Positions 28,280-37,977 are shown, numbered from the stretch's first letter. The stretch is 64,000 bases of DNA from Verrucosispora sioxanthis (GCF_010560025.1 NZ_SAIY01000014.1:1-64000), one strand, 5' to 3'. Made by a program: numbers and translations. The notes: generated by a model not told the origin, from the sequence alone.

Positions 28280-29275
28280 TCAGACGGCGCGTAGCTGGGG
28301 ACCACCTGGGGACCGACGAGCCTTCAAGTGAGCGCTGAGCGCCGTTCCCGCGTCGGTGAGCGACTGCCGGTCGGGGTGTAGGTAGCGCTGGGTGGTGGTC
28401 AGCGACCCGTGACCGGCGATCTTCCGTAGGACGTGCACCGGCACGCCAGCGTCAGCCATCCAGGTAAGGCCGGTGTGCCGCAGGTCGTGCCGGCGTAGGT
28501 GCTCGTATCCGAGCGTGGTGACCACCTCATCCCAATGCGTCGCGTCGCGCAGCACGGCGGTACTGATCCGGCCACCGCGTGGCCCGGTGAACAGCCGGGA
28601 ATCGGGTTTGCTTGCGGCGTCCAGGCGGTGAGCCACGATCGGCCGTACCTCTTCGATCAGGGGCACGGTCCGTGCGCGTTTTCCCTTGGTGCCCTTGTCG
28701 ATGAGGCCACCGGGGCCGGGCGTGGTCTGTCGGCGTACCGTCCACATCCACGTTTCCCGGTCGATGTCCTCGGCCCGGACGCCGGACACCTCACCCGACT
28801 CGCGCGGCGGTACAGGCGGCGAAAATCACCACGTCTGCCCAGCCGGTGAAGTGCTTCGCGGACCGTTTGACCAGCGCATCGGCGAGGGCGGTCAGCGTTT
28901 CCCAATCGGGCAGTGCGAGTGAGCGAGGATCGTCCAACTCGCCTTCGGCCCGCTGGTATTCGCGCTGCCACCCGGTCACCTGTGCGGGATTCCGTTGGAT
29001 GATGCCTTCTCGTACGGCCTGTTCCATCACCCGGACCAGCACGGCGAGACTGTTCTTCACCGTGGATCGGCTGTATTCGTCGGCGATCCAGGAATGCACG
29101 GCGCGATCCACCGCACCATTGGTGATTATCCGAACGGGAATGTGGCCGAGCGTCGGCACCACCCGCTTGCGCCCACCCGGCCAGGTACGGATCTAGCGTC
29201 TTACGTTCCAAACTGCGTAGGGCCAGCGTCATCACGCTCTCGCCGTACTCGGCGAGGCGCTTGGTTGCGGCGAGA
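28280..29275 (-). pseudogene. Tyrosine integrase of a tRNA-Pro element (frame-broken)
   Basis: This is a phage/ICE-type integrase pointing toward the tRNA. The N-terminal part reads ATKRLAEYGESVMTLALRSL and ERKTLDPYLAGW. An extra base near 29178 shifts it to VVPTLGHIPVRIITNGAVDR, which runs on to FAACTAARVG. A second break near 28795 precedes MSGVRAEDIDRETW. The catalytic half is complete (HDLRHTGLTWMADAG, HGSLTTTQRYLHPD with the Tyr). Only two indels separate it from an intact gene. The 5' end joins directly to a piece of another integrase, so the true start is lost. Confidence 0.8.
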
Positions 29276-29405
29276 TGGTCAGGGTGGGACGCGCGGCGGC
29301 GAGATCGAGGTCTTCCCAGCGCAGGGCGAGGATTTCACCGACGCGGGCGCCGGTGGCGAGCATGAGGTCGACGACGTCGGCCAGGTCGCCGCTGTGCCGA
29401 GGCCC
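29276..29405 (-). pseudogene. Fragment of a second tyrosine integrase
   Basis: About 43 residues (GDLADVVDLMLATGARVGEI through LALRWEDLDLAAARPTL) match the box I arginine region of pSAM2-like integrases. The sequence is then replaced by the N-terminal part of the neighbouring integrase at about 29275. The rest of this gene is absent. Confidence 0.7.
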
Positions 29406-29458
29406 GGGTTGCCAGGGATGGGAGACTGGCCGTCCAGGATCCCGGTTCGGCCGGGGTG

Positions 29459-30433
29459 CTACGGCCCGGGCTGCCCGGGTGGGGTAGTGCCGGAGACCGC
29501 GTGTATGAGTGCGCCGAGCACCTCGCGGGTGTGCGGTTCGTCGAGTATCTCGCCGATCCACGCCGCGGCGCTGGCCCGATCCGGGTTACGAACATTCGGC
29601 TCCAGCCAGTCCGTGGCGGCGATCTCGGCGATGTGGCCCAGTTGTGCGATGAGCATCGAGAAATCGCCGGGGCGAGCGACCGTCGCCGGGCCGCTTCCCG
29701 CCGCGTACGCTGACATCAGCGCGCGTGCCCGGCCTGGATCTGACCGGCCGAACTCGAACAACACACAGGCGAGTTCCTGACCCGGGTCGGCCGGTCCGCT
29801 GTTCTCCCAGTCGATCACGCACACCCCGCCCTGGGCCGTCGGCAGGATGTTGTCGGCCCACAGGTCGCGGTGACACGTCCGCAACGTCACCGGCTGCTCC
29901 AGCCACGACTCCAACGCGACCAGTTCGTCGCGCAGTGCCGCCAGCCGGCCGGCGAACGGCGCCCCGGCCTGGCGCAGCCGCTCGACCAGCCTGTCCCAGG
30001 CGGGCGCGCCCACCGGTGCGATGTACCACGGGTCCACGTGACCACCGGCAGGGATCACCACCCGGTGGATCGCGGCCACCGCGGCGCCCACCAGGCCCGG
30101 GTCCACACCCGGATCGGGTGCGTCGAGATCGACCCACTCGTACACCCGCACCTGCCGGCCACCCACCCGGGCCAGGACACGCCCGTCGGTGGCGCGTCGC
30201 ACCGCCGGTGCCGGTACGCCAGCGGCGCACGCCGCCTCCTGAAACCGGGCCGACGCCCGCACTCGGTCCTCGCCAGACTCGTGGAACGGAACCTTCACCG
30301 CCCACCGGCCGTCCACCGTCTCAAGCCGCCACACCTCGCCCTACCGGCCCCGAGCGACCGGCCCGTCGGACAGCTCCCGGGCCCGGCCGAGCCCGAACCG
30401 GTCAGCCAACTCCGCAGCATCCACAACGCCCAC
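29459..30433 (-). pseudogene. Aminoglycoside/choline phosphotransferase-family gene with amber codon
   Basis: The kinase-like fold is clear: WAVKVPFHESGEDR (Lys), CHRDLWADNILP (catalytic loop) and VCVIDWENSGPADPGQEL (metal Asp). The downstream open frame alone (29459-30334) would give 291 residues. Upstream, the same frame reads FGLGRARELSDGPVARGR, then TAG (30341-30343), then GEVWRLE. A Gln (CAG) in place of the stop would restore the expected nucleotide-binding loop, so this looks like a nonsense mutation. A shortened product from GTG 30334 would lack that loop. Substrate is unknown. Confidence 0.7.
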
Positions 30434-30793
30434 TACAACACAACCGGCACGACCCCGCGACGACGCATGCCGCGCGGCGTGCGGTTCGAGCACCGCCGGG
30501 GAAAGTCACCCGGAATAGCACGGGAGTGCTCGTGAGTCCAAGGCGGGGGACCAGGGCCACAAGGGACCAAGGCCGCGACGCCGTCGGACATCGCCCGATC
30601 GGCGCTGACCCAGGCCAACATCGCCACGCACACTTCGCGGGCGTGGGTCTCCCCCCTCATGCTCGGATCTGCCGCGCCCTGTGCGTCGCGGAGCGCAGCC
30701 AGCTTACGCCCGGGTGAGGCATCCGGACGTGGCGATGTGCGGTTACCTGATCATGGCCGGTGGCGGGTTGCATCCATCGGTTCGATATCCCTC
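30434..30793. other. No gene seen
   Basis: About 360 bp between the phosphotransferase remnant and the amidohydrolase stop. A 75-residue open frame on the minus strand overlaps it, but no family, ribosome site or repeat was recognised. Confidence 0.5.
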
Positions 30794-31897
30794 TCAGGAA
30801 ATGGCGGCCAGCCGATCCGATAGGAGGCCAACTACCGCACGGACGCCGATGCCGATAGCCCGCTCGTCGGCGCCGAAGTCGGTGGCATGGGTGATCCCAT
30901 GCAGTCCCACAGCCTCGTTGGCCACGCCGAGAAAGATCATGGCGCCGGGGACTCGCCGCAGGAACAGGGCGAAGTCCTCGCCGTTGAACGGGTATGCGGC
31001 TCGTAACATGGCGACCTCGCCCACCGCGCGCAATGACTCGGCCGCGCCCAGACTGAGCTCCGGCGAAGACACCATCGCTGGAAACGGCGGCGCGGGGAAC
31101 TCGATGGCAGCACCGTCTGCCAGCCGACGCAGCTCGGCTCGAATCTCGGGATAGCGATCGTCCGGCCAGGCGCGCCACCACGCCGCGACACTGTCGGCGT
31201 CGGCAAACGACTGCATGTACACGTATCGCGAGAGCGGGCCGTCGGGGGTCGCGAGGTCCTGCATCAGCTGCTGGAGCTGTTCCGGCGTCTGCGGCCTGCG
31301 AACGGTGGACAACGCGTTGACGGCGGCTACGATCCGCTCACCACCTACGGCCGGGAGGGAGATACGACAATGGTCCTGCCCTGGAAGGCCGGCACCCGGC
31401 GTGATCACGAAGGTGCCGACAGGGATCGGTGCACAGTGTAGCGCGTAGATCTCCTGCGGCTTGGTGCGGTCCAGCAGGCCGTCGTCGACCATCGCCCGGG
31501 CGCCGGTGAGGTTCTCCTCAGCTGGCTGGAAGACGAAAACGACACGACCGCGCGCGGGTCGCACCCGGCACAGCTCCTCGGCAGCGCCTACCGCGATCGT
31601 GGTGTGGATGTCGTGCCCGCACAGGTGGGCCGCCCCCGGCACCCGGGAGCGGAAATCGCTGTCAAAGGTCTCCGTGTCGGGGACCGCGTCCAGATCGGCG
31701 CGGTAGGCGACAGTCGGCCCCGGCTCGTCACCGTGCAGGACCCCGACGACACCGTGACCGCCGACGCCGGTGGTCACTTCTAAACCGGCCGCCCGCAGCC
31801 GGTCGGCGACCAGAGCGGCGGTACGTTCTTCCCCGCCGGCCAGCTCAGGCCACCGGTGAATGTCACGCCGCAGCTCGATGAGCCCATCGTCATACAT
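30794..31897 (-). CDS. M20-family amidohydrolase
   Basis: This 367-residue metallohydrolase is of the M20D aminoacylase/hippurate hydrolase type. Metal ligands are seen in AHLCGHDIHTT (Cys-Gly-His), PAEE and ALHCAP, and the dimerisation domain follows at about 180-290. NGEDFALFLRRVPGAMIFLG near the end is typical, as is LHGITHATDFGADE. The hydrolysed N-acyl bond is not predictable. It stands alone between worn genes and is intact. Confidence 0.88.
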   Translation of the reverse strand: MYDDGLIELRRDIHRWPELAGGEERTAALVADRLRAAGLEVTTGVGGHGVVGVLHGDEPGPTVAYRADLDAVPDTETFDSDFRSRVPGAAHLCGHDIHTTIAVGAAEELCRVRPARGRVVFVFQPAEENLTGARAMVDDGLLDRTKPQEIYALHCAPIPVGTFVITPGAGLPGQDHCRISLPAVGGERIVAAVNALSTVRRPQTPEQLQQLMQDLATPDGPLSRYVYMQSFADADSVAAWWRAWPDDRYPEIRAELRRLADGAAIEFPAPPFPAMVSSPELSLGAAESLRAVGEVAMLRAAYPFNGEDFALFLRRVPGAMIFLGVANEAVGLHGITHATDFGADERAIGIGVRAVVGLLSDRLAAIS

Positions 31898-31900
31898 TCG

Positions 31901-32299
31901 CTAAACTATGCCGGACGGCCAACGAGAAATCTGCCCGCACTGGTAGACGGCAGGGCTGTCAGCGACGTCGATGGTGGACATCGATGTCCGATGCGATATG
32001 TGCGGCCGCGTATCCGGACCTGGCCGCCGATAGTGGGTGGCCTGCACGTAAGTTTTCGTCAACCAGGTTTCATCGACCTCAGTACCTCCGTCGGCGTGCG
32101 ATCGGTTCCCGCAGCCAAAGGCAGTGATCGCCGTTGCGAAGAGATCGGTGAGGTGTAACGCGGAGGCGAGGCCGTCGTCGCGCACTGCAGCGTCAACAAT
32201 GTTGTGGACGTCGGCGTCCTCGTCCGCGAGGTGGGCCGCGACACCGCTGACAGCAGCCTGGTACGCATCGTCGCTGGCCCGTCGCCGATTTCGCCTCAC
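31901..32299 (-). CDS. Hypothetical protein (possibly a remnant)
   Basis: A 132-residue open frame whose residues 12-60 (VSGVAAHLADEDADVHNIVD and DGLASALHLTDLFATAITAF) look like a genuine helical protein. After about residue 62 the composition becomes random-looking, so it may be truncated or shifted. It lies 4 bp upstream of the amidohydrolase start on the same strand. No family recognised. Confidence 0.35.
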   Translation of the reverse strand: MRRNRRRASDDAYQAAVSGVAAHLADEDADVHNIVDAAVRDDGLASALHLTDLFATAITAFGCGNRSHADGGTEVDETWLTKTYVQATHYRRPGPDTRPHISHRTSMSTIDVADSPAVYQCGQISRWPSGIV

Positions 32300-32550
32300 G
32301 GCTCAACTATCCCCACCGGCCCAAGTACTGCCTGCGGACGTCCGTATCTGCCGCCGAGCGGACGCGGTAACTGCTGACTGCTGCAGCTCACTGCGTGGCC
32401 AGACTTCGAGCCGACCACGCCCCGAAATGCCGAAATCGTGCGCGGCAGCCATTCCGAGATGCGGACGCTCGCTCGCCTGCGGGCTTCACGGGTCACGGAC
32501 CCCACCGCGGCCCTACGGGCTGCTTGCCACAGGCGTGGCAGGATCGCTGT

Positions 32551-32676
32551 ATGGTCACCGCGCCCAAGGGCGTGCTGAAGGACTACCTCCAGAGGGCGCG
32601 GGACGTGCTGCTTTGGAAGCTGGAGGGCGTCTCCGAGCGTGACCAGCGGTTGCCTCGTACGCCGACCGGCGCGTAG
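32551..32676 (+). pseudogene. DinB-family (DUF664) gene fragment
   Basis: Forty-one residues from ATG 32551 (MVTAPKGVLKDYLQRARDVL then LWKLEGVSERDQRLPRTPTG) match the N-terminus of DinB/DUF664 proteins, normally about 170 residues. It stops at TAG exactly where the IS110-like remnant region starts, so the 3' part was probably lost in that event. Confidence 0.65.
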
Positions 32677-32741
32677 CGCCCGGCTCGCGGCAAATCCGGG
32701 CTCTCCATCGATCGCCGGACATCGAGGGATACTGCCGCAAT

Positions 32742-33000
32742 GATCGCGTTTGGGTTGACCGGCATCACCGGGTGCCCGGCCTCCAGCAGGGCGCCGATCA
32801 GGAGCCAGTCTGGACGCTCGATCGCCACCGGCGTCGACTTGGTGTCGCCAAGTTTGTTCAGCCGGGTGAACCCGGCGGCGGCGTGCTCGATGGTGAAAGC
32901 CGCGACCTTCCGGCCGGTCCGGTCCAGCACGCGCACAGCGTGCTCGGTGGTGGCCCAGTCGATCCCGACGAAGAACAGCGGTCCGTCTTCCAGCGACAAC
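32742..33000 (-). pseudogene. IS110-family transposase fragment (DEDD N-terminal domain)
   Basis: About 80 residues (LFFVGIDWATTEHAVRVLDR, AAGFTRLNKLGDTKSTPVAI, IERPDWLLIGALLEAGHPVM) match the RuvC-like DEDD domain of IS110 transposases. GIDWA carries the first catalytic Asp. The catalytic Ser domain is absent, so it cannot be active. Ends are not discernible. Confidence 0.7.
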
Positions 33001-33669
33001 CTCTGCGCCTTCCTGCTCGCAGCACGAGGCAGGAACCGGGCGGAGGCGAAGGAACCGACAGTCGAGTGGTCACTAAGCGGCGCGAGCAGTCGGTCAAGCG
33101 ACCGGACGTCCAGGCGATGTGGTCGAGGTAGACGTGGGCGAAGGCGAGTTCGGGATCGAGGTCTGGCCAGGACGGGTCGATACAAACCGACCACAGGATC
33201 AAGATCAAGCTAGATCTATGCCATCCGCAGCACCCAGGGCGCACGGCTGAATAGGAACTCCTCGTGGTGAAGGCGAACGTGCATCGATTCACCATCCGTA
33301 TCGGCGGTCTAAGCACGCTTCACCGCCTCTGAGTAACCGGCTCGTCGACCTGCCGTAGGGCGAGGCAGGGCAATCGCGCTACTGCCCATTGCAGAGCATC
33401 CATGACCGCTGATAACGTGAAGCCCTCGACGACGGTAAATCGATACACTGCGGAGCCGTACGACATGGGTGTTGTCCGCTGCACGTTCGGGCAAGGGAGC
33501 TCGCTTCGGTGGCCCCTCGTCACCGGCCCCGCCGCACTCCGCCGCTTCGCAGGCGCGAGATGCATCACAAGTGCGACCCCGGGTCCGGGGCATGGGTCAG
33601 CGGTGGCCCGAACGGCTCTCTACGTCGCCCAACTTCCGCCACACCACACCACAGCAGAAGGGGACCCCC
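33001..33669. other. No confident gene
   Basis: About 670 bp between the IS110 fragment and the first alginate lyase. Several short open frames exist on both strands, one reading DLDPELAFAHVYLDHIAW (minus strand, about 33120), but none has a family match or a convincing start. The right part must contain the lyase promoter. Confidence 0.5.
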
Positions 33670-35016
33670 GTGAGAACATCGCGAAGGCGAGCGCTAGCCG
33701 TAGCGCGTGCAACTGTCATCGGCATGATCGCTACGGCCGCATTCGGCGCCATCACCACTTCGGCTAGCGCCGACACCGTCAGTCTGAACAACCCGGGCTT
33801 TGAGCAGGGCTACTTCGACGGCTGGGAGATTGTTCGAGCGAACGACGTCGCGCTCTCCGACATCGGGAACTCCGGTGACCACTCCGCGAAAATCGAAGGT
33901 AGAAGAGGGCAAGTTCGGCAGGAAGTCGCCGTGTGGCCCGGCACCGACTACACCCTGACGGCCTACATCCGTGGCAGGGGAGTCATCGGTGTCACCGTCG
34001 ATGGCGACGACACCACCACCACCGGCGGTGGCCGCGACTTCGAACAGGTCAGCGTCGAGTTCAACACCGGGACCGCCGAATTCGTCGAGATCTTCGCCGC
34101 CTACGGCGGCAAGATCAGCCGGTTCGACGATTTCACCCTGAAGATCGGCGGTTCGGTGCCTACCCCGACGCCCAGTCCGACTCAGTCGCCGAGCGTCGGC
34201 TTCGATCCCGCTGTCTGGGATGACTCGGAAGCGGGCGACTACATCCGGTCTCGCGACCCTTACGTCTTGCGCTTCGACGGCCTGGAACAGTTCACTGTGA
34301 CCGGCAGCGGTGGGGGACCGCGTGACGAGCTGAAGACACCGCAAGCTGTCAGGGCGGCATCGGACGAGATCTACGAGTCCTTCTCGGCCGACATCACCTT
34401 CGACCTCGACGACGGCGTCAAGCTGATCGCCCACCAGATTCACGCCGGCAGCGGCGCAGGCTTCGCCACCCAGGTCAAACTCTACGTCCAGGACTCCAGC
34501 CCGCTCGGAATCTTCAAGGGCGAGGGCGAGGAGAACTTCACGATCGACGATTACCCGCTGCTCGAGGGCGTACCCAGCAACGGTGTGTTCGACGTGTACG
34601 TTCGTGTCCAGATCCCGGGCTTTGTAAGTGGTGATGGCGAGATCAACGAAAAGATCTTCGACCTCGGCACCATCAGGAGCGGAAAGTCGATCAGGTACGA
34701 GCTCATCAACGACCACGGCGTGATCACGGTCAACTCGACCGTCGGTCGCAACTCCGTGAGCTTCACGTACGACATGCAGGACTCTGCTGCGTCGTACATG
34801 AAGTTCGGCAGCTATGTGCAAGCCCAGGACGCCGAGAGCGGTTGCAACGTCACCAACGCTCTGAACTGCGAATATCCGGGATGGGAGCCGTACGGCGAGG
34901 CCAGCACCCCGGAGGAGGCAGAGGTGCTCTGGCGGGAGTACTTCGCCGATTCCAACATCGACCGGGCCCGGGTCACCTTCCGTAACGTGGTGCACGAGGG
35001 CGGCCCGCTCCAGTAG
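33670..35016 (+). CDS. Secreted PL7-like alginate lyase with N-terminal CBM
   Basis: This 448-residue protein begins with a Sec or Tat-like signal (RTSRRRALAVARA to TTSASA, cleavage near residue 36). A beta-sandwich carbohydrate-binding domain of the CBM4/9 type (LNNPGFEQGYFDGWEIV) fills about 38-160, followed by a Pro/Thr/Ser linker. The C-terminal half matches polysaccharide lyase family 7 at its three signature sites: RDELKT for R-x-EL-R, AHQIHAG for QIH, and YMKFGSYVQAQ for YFK-x-G-x-Y-x-Q. It is more divergent than the other two PL7 proteins here, so the preferred uronate may differ. Start is GTG 33670; the frame is open to 33469 but that lead lacks signal features. Confidence 0.75.
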   Translation: MRTSRRRALAVARATVIGMIATAAFGAITTSASADTVSLNNPGFEQGYFDGWEIVRANDVALSDIGNSGDHSAKIEGRRGQVRQEVAVWPGTDYTLTAYIRGRGVIGVTVDGDDTTTTGGGRDFEQVSVEFNTGTAEFVEIFAAYGGKISRFDDFTLKIGGSVPTPTPSPTQSPSVGFDPAVWDDSEAGDYIRSRDPYVLRFDGLEQFTVTGSGGGPRDELKTPQAVRAASDEIYESFSADITFDLDDGVKLIAHQIHAGSGAGFATQVKLYVQDSSPLGIFKGEGEENFTIDDYPLLEGVPSNGVFDVYVRVQIPGFVSGDGEINEKIFDLGTIRSGKSIRYELINDHGVITVNSTVGRNSVSFTYDMQDSAASYMKFGSYVQAQDAESGCNVTNALNCEYPGWEPYGEASTPEEAEVLWREYFADSNIDRARVTFRNVVHEGGPLQ

Positions 35017-35106
35017 CGCACCTGCGTGAATCTTGAGCATCTCGTCGGGCATGCACAGCGGCCGGTCGCAGAACTCGACTCGCGAGTAACCATGCAAATG
35101 AAGGCA

Positions 35107-35144
35107 GTCGGTGGGGACGGGATTGCTATCCCGTCCCCACCGAC
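35107..35144. terminator. Strong stem-loop terminator
   Basis: A perfect 17-bp stem (35107-35123 with 35128-35144) and a TGCT loop lies 90 bp after the PL7 stop. The roughly 180 bp between it and the IS end shows no gene. Confidence 0.85.
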
Positions 35145-35330
35145 GTGAGGCGGCCCGTGTGAGCGGGACAGGCCATACAACGGCTCGTCCTGGTCTGCCC
35201 GGGTGACCGAACGAAGATCGGGTGCCCGGCGTCACCGTCACCGATGTCCTCGCGTACGCGATCGAGCTGGGTGCCTGCCCCCGTTGGCCTCTCCGCCGAG
35301 CCCGACCGCTCTTGAGACTCGGACCGGGCC

Positions 35331-37000
35331 TAACCTCGGTCTTTCGCCAGTTGTTGATCATGGATTGTTCGGCCATTAGTTGATCTTTGTCTGCGGTTGG
35401 CCGAGTGCGGGCATGGTGATGGCCCGGGCGCGTGGCCGGGTCCCTCGGGGTGCTCGTCGGGGCGGGGTGGCCGGGTTCAGGTGATGGGTCGGGGTAGCCC
35501 GGCGAGGTGGGTGAACGCGGTGACCAGTTGCTGGGCCCAGGGCCAGTGTTCGGCGATGTGTAGTCGGGTGCGGCGGGCGGAGCGGGTGATGCGGGCCGGT
35601 ACGTGCAGGAGTCGGTAGCGCAGCTTCTTGGGTTCGGCGGCGGCGAGGTCGCCGTCGAGCAGCAGGATTTGGGTCCAGGCGAGTAGGTCGATGCCGGTCA
35701 GTGCGAGTTGCAGCCAGGCGGCGTTGATCGCGAACACTCGGGACGGGAACCGACCGAAGCCGGTGTCCTTGCCGGTGCGGATGCGGTCCTCGACGCGGGC
35801 GTGGCCGCGGTGGCGGGCCTCCAGGTACTGGATCGACCCTGCTCCGACCGGGGTGTCGTCGGTGGCCATGACCTGGTGGCGCCATCCTTCGATGGTGTCG
35901 AACCAGGTCAGTTGCGCGCCGGGGTGCGGGCGTTCCCGACGGACGATGAATCGGGTCCCGGCCGGGTAGCCGTCGGCGGGGACAGCGCCGGTAATTTCGC
36001 AGATCTCGGCGCCGTCGCGCGGTTCGCCGTCGGCGTTGAGGGCAGGGATCCAGTTGGTGGCCTGCCAGATCGCGTCGCGGACCGGCTCGGTGATCGCGGC
36101 GCCGACAGAGAAGGAGGTGTCCAGGTGCTGGGTGCGCAGGCTGCGGATGTGAGTCAGGAACCCCTGGGTGCAGCCAGCCGAGTCACTGCGGATGAGGATC
36201 GGGTTGCCGTGCCGGTGCACGTCCGGGATCTGCGCCAAGGCGGCGTCGAGTACGTGATTGTGATCGGTGGTGGTGTTCGAACCGGCCCGACTCTCGCGCA
36301 GCAGCCCGGCGAGGGCTTCCCTGATGTTGTCCAGGAAGCAGAACAGCGGGTGGTAGCCGAAGGTCTTCTTCCACGTGCGGGTGGCGGACTCCTTGTCCGA
36401 GTGGCAGATCACGATGGAGGCGTCCAGGTCCAGGACCAGGCCGGGCACCTGCTGCCCGGCTGCCGTCACCGACGGCAACCCACCACGGGTCTCTGCCAGC
36501 TGCGCCCAGGCCACCTCGCGAGCGTGGGCCCGGGCTGCGTCCAGCGCAGCGAGCATCTCACCGTCCAACGTCGACAGCAGCCGCCAGATGGTCGGGTCGG
36601 AGGCCACCACACCGAACAGGTCCGCCTGGTCCCGCAGCACCGCCAGATCAGCGATGGCCTCACCCCCGTCGGCGATCATCACCGCGAGGTCGACCGCGAT
36701 TCTGCCCGGGTCGTGGCCACCCCGCCGCTGCCGCAGTCCGGCCAGGGACTCGCTGCACGCGCTGGTCAGGCCGGTGGCGTACGCGAGATCGGCCAGTAGG
36801 CGGGCGCCGCCGTGACCGACCACGCCCCTCCCGTCGCCGCTCACCATGACCTTCGGGCGTGCTCCGGTACTCTTCACCTGGCAAGTGCCTTCCGAGATAG
36901 GCGATCAAGGCCTTCGACAAGCCAGATCATCCCAGATCAGAGGGCACTTCCTTCATTTCGATCAAGGAACGGGACGGCCCTTAACGAAGGGCCGAGGCTA
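35331..37000 (-). mobile_element. IS1380-family insertion sequence
   Basis: About 1.67 kb, the usual size of the family, with one transposase on the minus strand. Candidate imperfect terminal inverted repeats are at 35331-35346 and 36985-37000 (13 of 16 positions match in inverted comparison). I could not see a clear target duplication, so the exact ends may be off by a few bases. It lies between two alginate lyase genes and close to the promoter of the second. Confidence 0.75.
35477..36877 (-). CDS. IS1380-family transposase
   Basis: This 466-residue DDE transposase appears intact. LVLDLDASIVICHSDKE holds the first Asp, PILIRSDSAGCTQGFL the second, and EDRIRTGKDTGFGRFPSR the Glu region typical of IS1380. 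The start is GTG 36877. No frame breaks are seen, so the copy may be recent. Confidence 0.92.
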   Translation of the reverse strand: MKSTGARPKVMVSGDGRGVVGHGGARLLADLAYATGLTSACSESLAGLRQRRGGHDPGRIAVDLAVMIADGGEAIADLAVLRDQADLFGVVASDPTIWRLLSTLDGEMLAALDAARAHAREVAWAQLAETRGGLPSVTAAGQQVPGLVLDLDASIVICHSDKESATRTWKKTFGYHPLFCFLDNIREALAGLLRESRAGSNTTTDHNHVLDAALAQIPDVHRHGNPILIRSDSAGCTQGFLTHIRSLRTQHLDTSFSVGAAITEPVRDAIWQATNWIPALNADGEPRDGAEICEITGAVPADGYPAGTRFIVRRERPHPGAQLTWFDTIEGWRHQVMATDDTPVGAGSIQYLEARHRGHARVEDRIRTGKDTGFGRFPSRVFAINAAWLQLALTGIDLLAWTQILLLDGDLAAAEPKKLRYRLLHVPARITRSARRTRLHIAEHWPWAQQLVTAFTHLAGLPRPIT

Positions 37001-37034
37001 ATCGTCTGGATGCCGGGTTCGGAGCAATCGAGCA

Positions 37035-37101
37035 TTGACGTTACTAATAATGTCTTCTATTCTCACTCGGCACCGGTGCCGCGCAGTTCACAATTATGAA
37101 C
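37035..37101 (+). promoter_or_regulatory. Promoter and operator of the single-domain PL7 gene
   Basis: TTGACG (37035-37040), a 17-nt spacer and TATTCT (37058-37063) form a sigma-70-like promoter. Downstream are a GGCACCGGTGCC palindrome (37069-37080) and a dyad AGTTCACAATTATGAAC (37085-37101). The whole segment aligns without gaps to the promoter of the CBM32-PL7 gene at 42404-42470. The lead to the start codon is about 130 nt. Confidence 0.7.
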
Positions 37102-37203
37102 AATCCGTCGAAGGGCCGCTACGTAATAGTGCGACGGACTTGGTCGTCGATTCAATGCGCGATGAGTGCCGCCCATCACCATGCACGAAAGGCAGTATCC
37201 TGC

Positions 37204-37974
37204 ATGAAACTCTTCGGTAAACGTAGACTGGCCATTTCGCTGTTGGCAACCATGGCAATCCTGGCCACCCCCGTCGTCGGGCAGGGCGTCGCCGCGGCCG
37301 CTGCTCCGTGCGACCATCCTGCTCAGCAACTCAATCTGAAGAACTGGAAGGTGACCCTGCCGACAGGATCCGCGGGGTCGCCGACCGAAATCAAACAGCC
37401 CGCCCTGGCGACCTACTCGTCCAACCCGTGGTTCATGGTCAACGCCGCCTGCACCGGGGTGCAGTTCCGGTCGCCGGTCAACGGTGTGACCACGCCCAAC
37501 TCCAGTTACGCCCGCTCCGAGCTGCGGGAGATGGCCAACAACGGCACCACCAACGCGTCGTGGTCGGCCACCTCGGGCACGCACACCATGACCTTCAGGC
37601 TGGCGTTCAACAAACTCCCGAACGACAAGGCCCACGTCGTCGGGGCCCAGATCCACGACGGCGATGACGACGTCACCGTCTTCCGTCTGGAAGGGAGCAG
37701 TCTCTACATCACCAAGGGCAACACCACCCACCACAAGCTGGTGACCAGTGGCTACAAGTTGAACACGGTCTTCGAGGGCAAGTTCGTCGTCAGCGGTGGC
37801 CAAATCAAGGTTTACTACAACGGCGTGCTGCAGACGACCATCTCACACAGCGCGTCGGGAAACTATTTCAAAGCCGGTGCCTATACCCAGGCCAACTGCG
37901 GCAACTCATCGCCGTGTAGCAGTTCCAACTACGGTCAGGTGAGCATGTACAAGTTGCTTGTCACGCATTCCTGA
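37204..37974 (+). CDS. Secreted PL7 alginate lyase
   Basis: This 256-residue protein has a signal peptide (LFGKRRLAISLLATMAILAT, cleavage near AAAA-AP) and a single PL7 domain. The signature sites are SYARSELREM, VGAQIHDGDDD and NYFKAGAYTQAN; the Arg, Gln, His and Tyr of these form the PL7 active site. It depolymerises alginate by beta-elimination outside the cell. ATG 37204 is preferred because GAAAGG precedes it and it begins the signal peptide, although the frame is open from 37096, which falls within the operator. It is about 60 percent similar by eye to the PL7 domain at 41217. Confidence 0.9.
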   Translation: MKLFGKRRLAISLLATMAILATPVVGQGVAAAAAPCDHPAQQLNLKNWKVTLPTGSAGSPTEIKQPALATYSSNPWFMVNAACTGVQFRSPVNGVTTPNSSYARSELREMANNGTTNASWSATSGTHTMTFRLAFNKLPNDKAHVVGAQIHDGDDDVTVFRLEGSSLYITKGNTTHHKLVTSGYKLNTVFEGKFVVSGGQIKVYYNGVLQTTISHSASGNYFKAGAYTQANCGNSSPCSSSNYGQVSMYKLLVTHS

Positions 37975-37977
37975 CAA

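Noticed and set aside
32858..33316. Minus-strand frame ahead of the IS110 fragment as a longer transposase
   Set aside because: The IS110 similarity is confined to about 32742-33000; the upstream residues look unrelated and no start is evident.
37096..37203. ATG 37096 as start of the PL7 gene
   Set aside because: It lies within the operator dyad, has no ribosome site and would place 36 odd residues before a proper signal peptide.
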